A stretch of DNA of 64,000 bases from an uncultured Psychrobacter sp. (lineage in GTDB: Bacteria > Pseudomonadota > Gammaproteobacteria > Pseudomonadales > Moraxellaceae): the NCBI GenBank assembly GCA_947495055.1, contig CANLXO010000003.1, positions 124,001-188,000 of the forward strand, read 5' to 3'. Positions 54,583 to 63,393 of this stretch are shown one piece after another (position 1 is the first letter of the stretch; every line of letters begins with the position of its first letter). The position numbers were made by a program, and so were the translations under genes. The notes beneath the pieces were generated by a model. The model made no database searches and had not been told where the DNA came from. It saw only the letters and a list, made by a program, of their open reading frames with translations.

Positions 54583-55146
54583 ATGCAATTTTGTCTCAAT
54601 TGTGGCCATGAAGCTGAGCGCAAGATACCTGCCACTGACAATATGCCGCGCTTGATTTGCCCCAACTGTCACTACATCCACTACGAGAACCCAAAAGTGA
54701 TTTGCGGCTCTTTAGTTATCCATGAGGATAGAGTATTGCTGTGTCGCCGAGCGATTGAGCCGCAATATGGGCTGTGGACGATACCTGCAGGCTTTATGGA
54801 AAATGGCGAGACGATGGCGGAAGGCGCTGCTCGCGAGAGCTTTGAGGAGGCAGATGCCGTCGTCATTAACCCGCAGTTATATTGTCTATATGATATCCCT
54901 GATATTGGTCAAATATATGTCATTTACTTATGTGATCTAAAAGACGGCGCTTATGGCATTGGCTCTGAGAGTCTCGATGCGGCTTTATTCAAAGAAGAAG
55001 ATATTCCTTGGGATGAGATCGCCTTTGAAGCGGTACGCCGGACTTTGACCAGCTATTTTGCTGATCGCAAACAGTTTGATGAGGTTAAGCAGTTCCCTAT
55101 TCATCAAGATTATGTCGGTAAAGACAAGAGCATCAAGCGTTACTAA
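54583..55146 (+). CDS. Nudix hydrolase with N-terminal zinc ribbon
   Basis: A 187-residue protein. Two CxxC pairs (CLNCGHEAER at 4-7 and CPNCHYIHYENP at 28-31) form a zinc ribbon as in NudC-like proteins, followed by LVIHEDRVLLCRRAIEP and the Nudix box GFMENGETMAEGAARESFEE. It resembles the zf-NUDIX family of ADP-ribose or NADH-type pyrophosphatases; the substrate is not clear. Single gene with a terminator. Confidence 0.88.
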   Translation: MQFCLNCGHEAERKIPATDNMPRLICPNCHYIHYENPKVICGSLVIHEDRVLLCRRAIEPQYGLWTIPAGFMENGETMAEGAARESFEEADAVVINPQLYCLYDIPDIGQIYVIYLCDLKDGAYGIGSESLDAALFKEEDIPWDEIAFEAVRRTLTSYFADRKQFDEVKQFPIHQDYVGKDKSIKRY

Positions 55147-55190
55147 AAATGTTTATGGTGAGCACACAATAAGCGACTCTATCTAATTAA

Positions 55191-55222
55191 AAAACCGCCA
55201 TCCTAATAAAGACGGCGGTTTT
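55191..55222. terminator. Bidirectional terminator between the Nudix gene and the M16C gene
   Basis: AAAACCGCC pairs with GGCGGTTTT across a 14-nt inner region that extends the stem with one mismatch. It lies between convergent genes. Confidence 0.85.
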
Positions 55223-55248
55223 CTTGTGTCTATGACTAAACCCACCTT

Positions 55249-58200
55249 TTAGCTCTTAATTTTACATACTTTAAAGCCTAGCGCCTTTATATCTTCTTCT
55301 TTATCAAAGGGTGCAAGCACTGAGCGCACGTGCTGTTGGCCTTGTAGATACTGCCCAGCGACGCGCTGTAAGTCTTGAGTCGTGACCGCTAGTATCGCCG
55401 CGCGCATTTTGCGTTGCCACTCAGGACCACGGTGATGTAGATTAGTGAAGCAGGCTTTGATCGCCTCGCCTGCAGGTGAGCCTGGCTTATCCATACCAGA
55501 GATAATCCCTAGTATCGCCTCCTCTAACTGCTCATCCGTTTGCGGCTCATTAATCAGCCACTCGATACTGGCATCAAAGTGCGCGAAAGTCTGCTCACAA
55601 TGCGGATCACGGTAACTAAAGAATTTAAAGGCGCAGGCATTGGCATCATAACCCGCCCCGCCGCCATAAGCGCCGCCGCGCTCACGAATAGCGCTATGCA
55701 AATAGCCATTACGTAGATAAGGCGCTAATACCATTAAAGCTGCAGTATCTGGATGGTCGGCGGCAGGGACAGTGTAGGCGCTAGCGTTATGATAGACATT
55801 GGTGGCGACAAGCCAAGCAATATCCTCTACGATAGGATTATGCTCAAGCCTATGCGCCGCGTCCACCTCGCCATTAAGTGTAGCATCTAGAGTCAAAGCG
55901 CTAAATTCACTTGGAATATCAGCATCCGTTAACGCAGGCTTCACACTTGATGCCGCACTGTCCTTCCAACTATCGACGATAAGCTGACTTAAACGCTCAG
56001 TTTGCTCAGCTTCACAGACGATAATGGCGTGCTTAGGTAGACTGATTAGACGCTGATGTAAGTCCATCAAACTCATTGCAAGCTTGTCCCATTGCGCCGC
56101 GTCATCGCTGGCATGACCCAAGAAGTCCTTGAGTGCGTTTAATGCTGGCAAGCCGCTACGAACGTATTCAAGCTGCGCTTGACGGCTCATGCCGCGACTG
56201 GCCGTTTGCAGCGCATAGGCGTGACCTGCGCCAGCAAGTCTTGACTGCCAACTGGCAGCGCGCTGCTGCAAGGTCTCTTTGATACGGTCGTGCTCACTAA
56301 AGACGCTATTCTCCATGACTTCTTTGAGCAGATCGATCGCCTCAGGCTTACGATTAAGCGCGCGTGTAGCGACCACAAAGTAGCTGCTAATCGTTTGACT
56401 ATCATCGATGCTAGTACGCTGGCTAATACGTGCGGTAACGCCTGAGGAATGCGCCGCTTGTTTGGCTTGCATCTCATAAGCATCTAGCGAGTCCGTACCC
56501 AGCTCTGATAGCAAGCTTAAATATATGGGCAATAGCGGATGATTGATAACATCGTTGGCTGGTAGATTATCAGATACAGAGTTCGTATTAGCTTTATTGA
56601 TAGCATCCGTGAGTGGCACAACGACTTGATAATAGTACAAGCCATTAGTACCCGCTTCGTATTCAAACAGCGTGCTCTGTTGTCCGCTTAGCGTGACCTG
56701 TTTTTGTGTGCCTTCTTTAAAGCTGATATCGGTTGGTACATCTTCTAAGCCAACCTTGGGAAGTAAGCTCACATCATCAGGGGCAGCCTGACGCGCGGCT
56801 AAATCCAGTGCTTGTTTTTTTAAAATATCCTTATCATCAGCACTCAAATCCATCGCTATCGTATCAAGGCGTACTTGCTCCGCTGCGATCAGGCGCGCCG
56901 ACTTCTCGCTATCAGGCGCCATAGTGACACGGACGCGGTGCGGGTTATCCAGCAGATGGGTTTTGATTAAGTTTGGCAACCACTGCTTATCCTTGACTTG
57001 CTCGCGCAGCCATAATAGGTGCTCATCGACTTCCCATACATCGATAGGGTTGCCGTCATGAATGGCGGTGCTAAAGCCTTCTAACAATAAATTTAGACCA
57101 TACGGCATACTATCGCCGCCAATATGACGCTGATCGATCTCAATCTGATGCAAGATGGTTTCAATCGTTTCATCATCAACAGGTCGGCTTGCTACATCGG
57201 TTAACAGGTCGATAATCCCCTGCTCGACCGCCTCTGCGTGCTCGGGCTCAGAGCCGCGAAGACCAGTATAAAAAACCATCTCATAATGACTATCATCGAG
57301 TCCCAATAGCGGACTTGGCGCGCGGCCTAACGCATGACTGTCTAAATAGGCGCGTAGCGGCGAGCCAGCATGCTCAATCAATACGCCCTCTAATAGGCGC
57401 AGTGCAAGGCGCTGCTTGGGATCAGTAATCGACGGTAGCAACCAAGCCACCACATGATGAGTCTGATTGGGCCCTGCCTCGTCAGCAGTATACGTGTCGG
57501 TTGCACTAATCGGCGCAGGCAAGCGCACTTCTGGGCGCGACACATGCTTTTGACCGGTCTCAAATTCAGCCAACGCGTCTTGGTGTATTTTCGCTTGCGT
57601 CTCACGCACTGGAATATTACCAAAGCTCATAATCACGCTGTTTGACGGATGGTAGTGACTTTTGTGAAACTCAACAAGCTCTGTATGGGTCAAATCAGGA
57701 ATGTCTGCAGGATCGCCGCCTGAGTTGTAATGGTAGGTGGTCGTTGGGAACAGATGATGGGCGACCGTATGATAGAGCTGGTCAATCTCGCCGCTCATCG
57801 CGCCTTTCATCTCATTGAAGACAATACCCTTAAATTGCGGCTTATCCTCTTCGTTTAATTCAACACGAATACCTTCTTGCGCAAAATCAAGCGGATGAAT
57901 ATTGGGAAAGAAGGCGGCATCAAGGTAGACATCTAACAAGTTAAAATAGTCGTTTTTATTTTGTGTGGCATAGGGATACGCTGTCCAATCCGCCGCCGTC
58001 ATCGCATTCATAAAGGTATTCAAAGAGCGCTTGATCATCGAAAAGAACGGATCACGTACAGGGAACTTTTTGGAGCCGCATAATGCGACGTGCTCAAGAA
58101 TATGCGCCTCGCCTTTTGAATCCATTGGCTGAGTCCGAAACCCGACCAAAAACGCATTTTCGTCACTAGGATGCGCCAAATGATAATGCATCGCGCCCGT

Positions 58201-58338
58201 CTTGACATGCTGGCTGATGAGAACGTCTATCGAGAGCGCCTCAATATGACGATGCTCGATCAGCTCAAATGCTGAGTGCAAGGTTAAGTCGATATCAGCT
58301 TGTGTTTGGGCATGTATATCAGTGATCGTGTCGCTCAT
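55249..58338 (-). CDS. M16C-family zinc metallopeptidase (presequence protease-like)
   Basis: A 1029-residue insulinase-type protease. The inverted zinc motif is HILEHVALCGSKKFPVRDPF (HxxEH near residue 75), with the distal Glu in VELNEE near 156. The two inactive-half domains follow, with GGAYGGGAGYDANACAFKF near 890. Length and motifs fit the PreP-like M16C group, which degrades oligopeptides inside a closing chamber. No signal peptide, so it is probably cytoplasmic. Single gene. Confidence 0.92.
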   Translation of the reverse strand: MSDTITDIHAQTQADIDLTLHSAFELIEHRHIEALSIDVLISQHVKTGAMHYHLAHPSDENAFLVGFRTQPMDSKGEAHILEHVALCGSKKFPVRDPFFSMIKRSLNTFMNAMTAADWTAYPYATQNKNDYFNLLDVYLDAAFFPNIHPLDFAQEGIRVELNEEDKPQFKGIVFNEMKGAMSGEIDQLYHTVAHHLFPTTTYHYNSGGDPADIPDLTHTELVEFHKSHYHPSNSVIMSFGNIPVRETQAKIHQDALAEFETGQKHVSRPEVRLPAPISATDTYTADEAGPNQTHHVVAWLLPSITDPKQRLALRLLEGVLIEHAGSPLRAYLDSHALGRAPSPLLGLDDSHYEMVFYTGLRGSEPEHAEAVEQGIIDLLTDVASRPVDDETIETILHQIEIDQRHIGGDSMPYGLNLLLEGFSTAIHDGNPIDVWEVDEHLLWLREQVKDKQWLPNLIKTHLLDNPHRVRVTMAPDSEKSARLIAAEQVRLDTIAMDLSADDKDILKKQALDLAARQAAPDDVSLLPKVGLEDVPTDISFKEGTQKQVTLSGQQSTLFEYEAGTNGLYYYQVVVPLTDAINKANTNSVSDNLPANDVINHPLLPIYLSLLSELGTDSLDAYEMQAKQAAHSSGVTARISQRTSIDDSQTISSYFVVATRALNRKPEAIDLLKEVMENSVFSEHDRIKETLQQRAASWQSRLAGAGHAYALQTASRGMSRQAQLEYVRSGLPALNALKDFLGHASDDAAQWDKLAMSLMDLHQRLISLPKHAIIVCEAEQTERLSQLIVDSWKDSAASSVKPALTDADIPSEFSALTLDATLNGEVDAAHRLEHNPIVEDIAWLVATNVYHNASAYTVPAADHPDTAALMVLAPYLRNGYLHSAIRERGGAYGGGAGYDANACAFKFFSYRDPHCEQTFAHFDASIEWLINEPQTDEQLEEAILGIISGMDKPGSPAGEAIKACFTNLHHRGPEWQRKMRAAILAVTTQDLQRVAGQYLQGQQHVRSVLAPFDKEEDIKALGFKVCKIKS

Positions 58339-58601
58339 AGTTATCCTTATTGTTTATCGTTGTGCTTTTATTGGCAAAATACATTTATAAATATCGTCGC
58401 TGTTAGATGGGGCTTGCGCGGTGATAAGTCAAGTCAGACCTTAGCTCTCAATTATTATATTCGCCGCTTCTCTTCACTCTTTAAAAAAGTAAAAATACCG
58501 TCTTTTATAACCCTAATTAAATTATGGATTTAATCCTTAACAATGCTTAGTGGTGCTGTTACTATCAAGGTAGCCATTTTATAAATAATAAGGAGCATGT
58601 T

Positions 58602-59063
58602 ATGAGTTATCAGCATATTTTACTGGTTACCGATTTATTATCAGATGCCGATATCGTCGCCGAGCGCGCCAAACGCATTATCGCAGGCTCGCCTGATACT
58701 AGGTTATCGGTACTGCATATCGTCGAAGATGACATGATACGCTTCGGTTATGAGCTCATTCCAGCGTCGAGCTTATCAGGAGAAAAAGATGGCGCGCATT
58801 GGCAAGCCGCCCGAGCCAAATTGGCACAGTTTCTTGATCGTAATGAGCTTAATGCGGTCAACTCTGAGGTGACAGCAGCGATCTCTAACGACAAAGGGAT
58901 TGTCAAATACTGCCACGAAAAAGAGGTTGATCTGCTCATCATTGGGCGTCATGAGCGCCGCGGTATCGCCGCTTGGCTAGTAGGTGCCACCGCCGATAAC
59001 ATCTTACCCAACGCGCCGTGCGATAGCTTAGTCGTCAAGCTTGATCAGCCAGTACCTAAATAG
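58602..59063 (+). CDS. Universal stress protein, first of a tandem pair
   Basis: A 153-residue Usp-fold protein: YQHILLVTDLLSDADIVAE at the N-terminus and VDLLIIGRHERRGIAAWLVG near residue 110. The IIGRH form resembles UspA rather than the ATP-binding G-x2-G-x9-G(S/T) type. Expected to be a cytoplasmic stress-response dimer. AAGGAGCATGTT precedes the ATG. It is a tandem paralogue of the next gene (108 nt between them). Confidence 0.93.
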   Translation: MSYQHILLVTDLLSDADIVAERAKRIIAGSPDTRLSVLHIVEDDMIRFGYELIPASSLSGEKDGAHWQAARAKLAQFLDRNELNAVNSEVTAAISNDKGIVKYCHEKEVDLLIIGRHERRGIAAWLVGATADNILPNAPCDSLVVKLDQPVPK

Positions 59064-59171
59064 TTAGACCATTATAAATAGCTTAAAGTAGAAGCTAAGA
59101 TAGACAAGCTCTACTTAACAGCGGCTAGCAGTGGTGCTATAGTAGATACTATCTGCCATGAGGACAACATA

Positions 59172-59633
59172 ATGAAATATGAGCATATTTTACTAGTTAC
59201 CGACCTGCTCTCTGATGCCGATATCGTCGCGCAAAAGGCCAAACGTATCGTCGATAATCGCCCAGGCTCTAAGCTATCGGTACTCCATATCGTCAAAGAC
59301 ACGATGGTCGGTTTTGGCTACGAGCTAGTACCCGCCTCCAGCCTATACGATGAGATCGATGATGAACGCTGTCAAGAAGCACGAGCGAAATTGGCGCAGT
59401 TTTTGGAGCGTAATCAATTAAATGCAGAAACCTCTCAAGTGACTACTGCCATCTCAAGTAGCGAAGGTATTGTGAGCTACTGTCACAAAAACGACGTCGA
59501 TCTACTGGTTATCGGTCGTCATAAACGCTCAGGGATTGCTGCTTGGATAAGCGGGGCGACTGCTGATAATATCTTGCCAAACGTGCCTTGCGACAGCTTC
59601 GTGGTTCGGCTTGATAAGCCTGTGACAAGGTAA
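59172..59633 (+). CDS. Universal stress protein, second of a tandem pair
   Basis: A 153-residue paralogue of the preceding gene, the same length and similar along the full length (YEHILLVTDLLSDADIVAQ, VDLLVIGRHKRSGIAAWISG). The pair looks like a recent tandem duplication followed by moderate divergence; DNA between them is not obviously duplicated. A terminator lies just downstream. Confidence 0.93.
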   Translation: MKYEHILLVTDLLSDADIVAQKAKRIVDNRPGSKLSVLHIVKDTMVGFGYELVPASSLYDEIDDERCQEARAKLAQFLERNQLNAETSQVTTAISSSEGIVSYCHKNDVDLLVIGRHKRSGIAAWISGATADNILPNVPCDSFVVRLDKPVTR

Positions 59634-59670
59634 TGACTTGATATAAGTATTTAGCTTTAACAGATAAAGT

Positions 59671-59707
59671 AAAAGCGCGATATCATCAGTGATGTCGCGC
59701 TTTTTTT
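59671..59707. terminator. Bidirectional terminator between the Usp pair and the LysR gene
   Basis: AAAAGCGCGA pairs with TCGCGCTTTT, with an inner partly paired loop of 14 nt and a seven-T run on the plus strand. It separates convergent genes. Confidence 0.88.
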
Positions 59708-59720
59708 GATCCTAGTCCAA

Positions 59721-60650
59721 TCACTGCTGCTCAATAATATCGATAAAGGTTTGCCAGATAGGGCTTTGGTGCCGAGCCTTATGCCATACCAGCCACCATG
59801 TGCGTGATAGATCGATACTGGCAACTTTAACTTGTACCAGCGACTTTGTAGCAAGTTCTGTCTCAATGATATGCTGCGATAGACAGCCTAGTCCAATATC
59901 AGCGCTGACCATATTTTTGATGGCCTCAGACTGACTTACCGCGCGAATCACCTCAGCATTTGGCAGATACTGCAATAACTGCTCATCGATTATTTGCCGC
60001 GTGCCAGATCCCGCCTCTCGTACCAACAACGGCCGCGTCGCTAATTGCGCAAGGGTAAGCGTATAACTATCATCATCACTCTTAGCAATATCTGTCAGCC
60101 ATTTACTATCATGCTTAGCAAATATGATGAGCTTGTCGGTACGCCAAGCGCGCTGCTCAATCACTTTGCTATCGCTTGGCCTTGGCATACCCTCCACCAG
60201 TGCAATATCGATATTAAGCTGCTCAATCTCGCTAACGACCTCTTGCGTGTTAGCGATATAGGTCTCGATGTTAGCTTCTGGCAGCGTCTTATACATCTGG
60301 GCCAAGAGGCTTGGCAATACATAATTGCCGATAGTGGTACTCGCGCCAATATGCATCTGTCCTGCTTGGTGTTTATGATAATGCTCAAGCGTCAAGGCTT
60401 GTCCAAGTAGCGCTTGTGCTTGAACATAGATAGGCTGAGCGTTGGCATGAGGGGTGAGCCTACGTCCTACGCGCTCAAACAGCGGCATCTGCAAGCGCGT
60501 CTCCAAGGTGCTGAGCGCACTACTGACCGCTGATTGTGATAGATGCAGCTCTTTACCCGCACAACTGGTGCTGCCTGTCTGATAAATACTCACAAACACA
60601 GCTAGCTGCTTTAACGTAATCTTCGGTACGGTCTGCGGCGCTTTTTTCAT
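59721..60650 (-). CDS. LysR-type transcriptional regulator divergent from the YeiH exporter
   Basis: A 309-residue LysR regulator; ATG at 60650 is preferred over a TTG six codons earlier. The helix-turn-helix is LKQLAVFVSIYQTGSTSCAG and LSQSAVSSALSTLETRL (residues about 10-60), followed by the effector domain (LHIGASTTIGNYVLPSLLA-like start, RPLLVREAGSGTRQIID). Its place beside a YeiH-type gene resembles the yeiE-yeiH pair of E. coli, where YeiE is a LysR regulator. It probably controls the divergent exporter gene; the tandem repeats just before that gene are candidate operators. Confidence 0.9.
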   Translation of the reverse strand: MKKAPQTVPKITLKQLAVFVSIYQTGSTSCAGKELHLSQSAVSSALSTLETRLQMPLFERVGRRLTPHANAQPIYVQAQALLGQALTLEHYHKHQAGQMHIGASTTIGNYVLPSLLAQMYKTLPEANIETYIANTQEVVSEIEQLNIDIALVEGMPRPSDSKVIEQRAWRTDKLIIFAKHDSKWLTDIAKSDDDSYTLTLAQLATRPLLVREAGSGTRQIIDEQLLQYLPNAEVIRAVSQSEAIKNMVSADIGLGCLSQHIIETELATKSLVQVKVASIDLSRTWWLVWHKARHQSPIWQTFIDIIEQQ

Positions 60651-60840
60651 CGTCTTTATACCCCACAACTTGTCTTTATACCCTACAGTTTACAAGAGCT
60701 ACTAGCCTGTTAACCCAAAAAACAAATAGGTTCTATCTTATCAATCTGTTTTTATTATATATAGCTTTTATCTATACTGTTGACTTATAAAAGCTACCAT
60801 TAAGCTAATAGTCATATCAGCTTAATCAACAGTAAGCAAG

Positions 60841-60904
60841 GTAAATACTTGGTTAAGTAAATACCAGGTTAAGTAAATACTAGATCAAGTAAATACTAAG
60901 TAAG
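60841..60904 (+). repeat. Four 16-bp tandem repeats immediately upstream of the YeiH gene
   Basis: Units at 60841, 60857, 60873 and 60889 begin GTAAATAC and share most of GTAAATACTAGGTTAA. The array ends 7 nt before the ATG at 60912, so it includes the leader and the ribosome site region (AAGGCAA). Confidence 0.85.
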
Positions 60905-60911
60905 GCAAATT

Positions 60912-61994
60912 ATGAAGGCGATGAGTCAGACCCTTGGTAGTTATGTCCCCAGCAAACCTCAAGGGTTAGGACTGGTTGTCGTGTTGCTTGGTAGCCTATT
61001 TAGTTTATGGCTTGATAGTCGTATCACCATCTGGTCAGAGGGCGCTATAGTTGGTCTCTCACCCCTCACCCTCGCGATCTTAATCGGTATCGTACTCGGC
61101 AATACCATCTATCCGCGTGTTGCCGATAGCCTGAGCGCGGGCGTAAACTTCTCAAAAGGGGAGATTTTGCGTCTAGCGATTATGCTCTATGGCTTTAAGC
61201 TCACCCTCACGCAAGTAGCCTCTGTCGGCATGCCTGCCATCATCAGCGATGCTGTAGTACTTACTTCAACATTTCTATTAACCTATTGGCTCGGTACAAG
61301 GTGGCTTAAAGTCGATAAGCAAACGACAATGCTCATTGGCTCAGGGACGAGCATTTGCGGGGCGGCCGCTGTTATTGCAGCCCAGCCTGTGATTAAAGCT
61401 GACGCGCACAAAGTTACTATCGCTGTCGCAACCGTAGTCGTCTTTGGCACAGTTGCTATGCTGCTCTATCCGTTTTTGTATCATTTAGGCTGGCTTGCCC
61501 CGTGGCTTAATGCGCAGCAATACGGTATTTATACGGGTTCAACTGTTCACGAGGTCGCGCAAGTCGTCGTCGCGGGCAATGCTATCAATAGCGATGTCGG
61601 AGACACGGCAGTCGTGACTAAGATGATACGAGTCATGATGCTCGCGCCTTTTTTACTGATACTCTCTTTCGCTTTGACCAAAGGCAATCAAGCAAGCGGC
61701 GATAAGCTCACGCTGATACAGCGTACACGGCAAGTCAAAGTGCCTTGGTTTGCCTTTGTTTTTATTCTTATCGTAATTTTGCACACTTGGGTGCCTATGC
61801 CCGATAGCTTTGAGCGGACGATAGTGCGAGTAGATGATCTGCTACTGACGATGGCGATGTTTGCGCTAGGACTGACGACGCATCTAGGCGCTATCAAACA
61901 AGCAGGTATCCAGCCGTTGCTACTAGGCGCGATAATGTTTGCTTGGCTGATATTAGGCGGCGGGCTGATCAATATTGGGGTTAGCTTTCTTTGA
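60912..61994 (+). CDS. yeiH: YeiH-family (UPF0324) putative sulfate exporter
   Basis: A 360-residue membrane protein with about ten helices: ILIGIVLGNTIYPRVADSLS, LRLAIMLYGFKLTLTQV, LIGSGTSICGAAAVIAAQPV and YTGSTVHEVAQVVVAGNAI are hallmarks of the family. Annotated elsewhere as a sulfate exporter by weak evidence, so the substrate is uncertain. Regulated, by inference, by the divergent LysR gene. A four-unit repeat occupies its leader. Confidence 0.88.
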   Translation: MKAMSQTLGSYVPSKPQGLGLVVVLLGSLFSLWLDSRITIWSEGAIVGLSPLTLAILIGIVLGNTIYPRVADSLSAGVNFSKGEILRLAIMLYGFKLTLTQVASVGMPAIISDAVVLTSTFLLTYWLGTRWLKVDKQTTMLIGSGTSICGAAAVIAAQPVIKADAHKVTIAVATVVVFGTVAMLLYPFLYHLGWLAPWLNAQQYGIYTGSTVHEVAQVVVAGNAINSDVGDTAVVTKMIRVMMLAPFLLILSFALTKGNQASGDKLTLIQRTRQVKVPWFAFVFILIVILHTWVPMPDSFERTIVRVDDLLLTMAMFALGLTTHLGAIKQAGIQPLLLGAIMFAWLILGGGLINIGVSFL

Positions 61995-62035
61995 TACTTA
62001 CAGAGTAAATCCTCTACTCTATTGTTAGCTATAAG

Positions 62036-62092
62036 GTAGAGGGCGTCTTTATTTATACTAATTGGCAGGTTACGTCGCTAACTACACTCTAC
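62036..62092. repeat. Shortened relic of the nested inverted-repeat element
   Basis: The right part reads GGCAGGTTACG...CTAACTACACTCTAC; its complement aligns with the left end of the element at 30781 over about 29 positions, with about four mismatches and a 2-nt gap. GTAGAGGGCG at 62036 is a remnant of the opposite end. The element is 57 bp instead of 113 bp. Confidence 0.65.
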
Positions 62093-62130
62093 AAAGACAA
62101 CCGCAACCTCTTAAACCTTAAATGTTAGAC

Positions 62131-62155
62131 CAAAAAAAACGAACCCGAAGGTTCG
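62131..62155 (-). terminator. Terminator of the cold-shock gene (UUCG tetraloop)
   Basis: On the minus strand the 6-bp stem CGAACC-TTCG-GGTTCG is followed by a run of eight T residues, about 45 nt after the csp stop. A UUCG loop closed by C-G is a very stable tetraloop. Confidence 0.92.
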
Positions 62156-62201
62156 CTTTTTAAACATAGTGTTCTCTATTATTTATCTATAAAAAGATAA
62201 A

Positions 62202-62411
62202 TTAGATAGCAACGATGTTATGAGCTTGTGGGCCTTTTTGACCTTGAGTTACAGTGAACTCAACTTCTTGACCTTCAGCTAAAGTTTTGAAACCAGAACC
62301 AGTGATTTCGCTGTAATGAGCAAAAACGTCTGCGCCGTTTTCTGGAGCGATAAAACCAAAGCCTTTAGCTTCGTTGAACCACTTAACTGTACCTTTTTGA
62401 GTATCTGACAT
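62202..62411 (-). CDS. Cold-shock protein of the CspA family
   Basis: A 69-residue single cold-shock domain. RNP1 is KGFGFIAP and RNP2 VFAHYS, and [14 protein letters not shown] is the canonical start. It binds single-stranded RNA and DNA and melts mRNA structure at low temperature. The gene is separate, with a good sigma-70 promoter 140-180 nt upstream and a long leader, as in cold-regulated csp genes. Which paralogue (CspA, CspC, CspE-like) it matches cannot be told. Confidence 0.96.
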   Translation of the reverse strand: MSDTQKGTVKWFNEAKGFGFIAPENGADVFAHYSEITGSGFKTLAEGQEVEFTVTQGQKGPQAHNIVAI

Positions 62412-62559
62412 AGTAATAACCTACTTTTTAATTTATTAATGGTCTAAATGACCGGTAACGCTTGCAAATAGCTACTGTACGATAAATATTAAAACGAAGG
62501 ATTATAACTAATACTACGAGGTAATGATTTGGTGCAGAACTGCTTTTAAGCTTGGGCGT

Positions 62560-62588
62560 ATTATAAGACCCTCTAGATACTAGCGCAA
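62560..62588 (-). promoter_or_regulatory. Sigma-70 promoter of the csp gene
   Basis: On the minus strand TTGCGC (62583-62588) and TATAAT (62560-62565) are separated by exactly 17 bp. Transcription would begin near 62553, giving a leader of about 140 nt before the csp start codon. Confidence 0.75.
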
Positions 62589-62652
62589 GCCTTATCTCGT
62601 ATTTTGTGTAACTGGGACTGAGTGCTTGATTTGTTGGACGATGACACCCTTA

Positions 62653-63072
62653 TTATGCATTAGGCAAACGAAATAGATAGATAGCAACGCCCGTACACAT
62701 CGCCGCAACGACCCACGCTACCCAAACCATATCCTCTGGCAGGTTAAAAAACAGCATCGTCGTCGATAGCGCCATCATGATAGTCCCAAGCCACTTAGCG
62801 TAACGTGGCACCGCGTGACTGTGCTCCCAATCGCGCACAAACTTACCAAAATACTTGTGATTGATCAGCCAAAAATGAAAGCGCCGTGAGCTACGCGCCC
62901 AGCACCCTGCGGCAAGTAGTATAAAAGGTGCAGTCGGCATGACCGGCAGTAGCACACCGATAATCCCTAACACAAAAAATAACCAGCCCAGCGTCAAAAA
63001 AGTCCAACGCATGGCAGGACTAGCAGACTGATTGGTACGCGGGCGATGATAAAAGGCTTTTTTTTCGCTCAT
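62653..63072 (-). CDS. DUF454 (YbaN-like) small inner-membrane protein
   Basis: A 139-residue protein with three hydrophobic helices. LTLGWLFFVLGIIGVLLPVMPTAPF with LLAAGCWARSSRRFHFWL and the KYFGKFVRDWE segment define the DUF454 family. Function unknown. Single gene on the minus strand upstream of csp. Confidence 0.9.
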   Translation of the reverse strand: MSEKKAFYHRPRTNQSASPAMRWTFLTLGWLFFVLGIIGVLLPVMPTAPFILLAAGCWARSSRRFHFWLINHKYFGKFVRDWEHSHAVPRYAKWLGTIMMALSTTMLFFNLPEDMVWVAWVVAAMCTGVAIYLFRLPNA

Positions 63073-63393
63073 AAGATGACGTCGTTGGGTGATAGAGAGT
63101 AGGCCACTAAATAAAAAATTACAGCGATCTATAGAAGCTAATAAGCTTGCAACAAAGCCTACCAGAGCACAAGATTATTTTTATAGCTTTATGTTATATC
63201 CCTAGCATTAACATCATCTTAGAGGAAGTAATAGGCGCCCAAAAATAAATAGTTTTTTGCGTAAATAATAGTAGGAGAATCTTAAAAACTCATGCATAAT
63301 TCGCCGTTATTGGACTATTGTTCTTTACAGTTAGCTATTTACTATCGAGCTTATTTTCACCTCTTAACTTTTATGCTGTTTACAAGGATATTT
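63073..63393. other. Divergent intergenic region before the edge lipoprotein, 321 bp
   Basis: AT-rich, no gene or repeat recognised. AAGGA at 63383-63387 serves the lipoprotein ATG at 63394. Confidence 0.4.
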
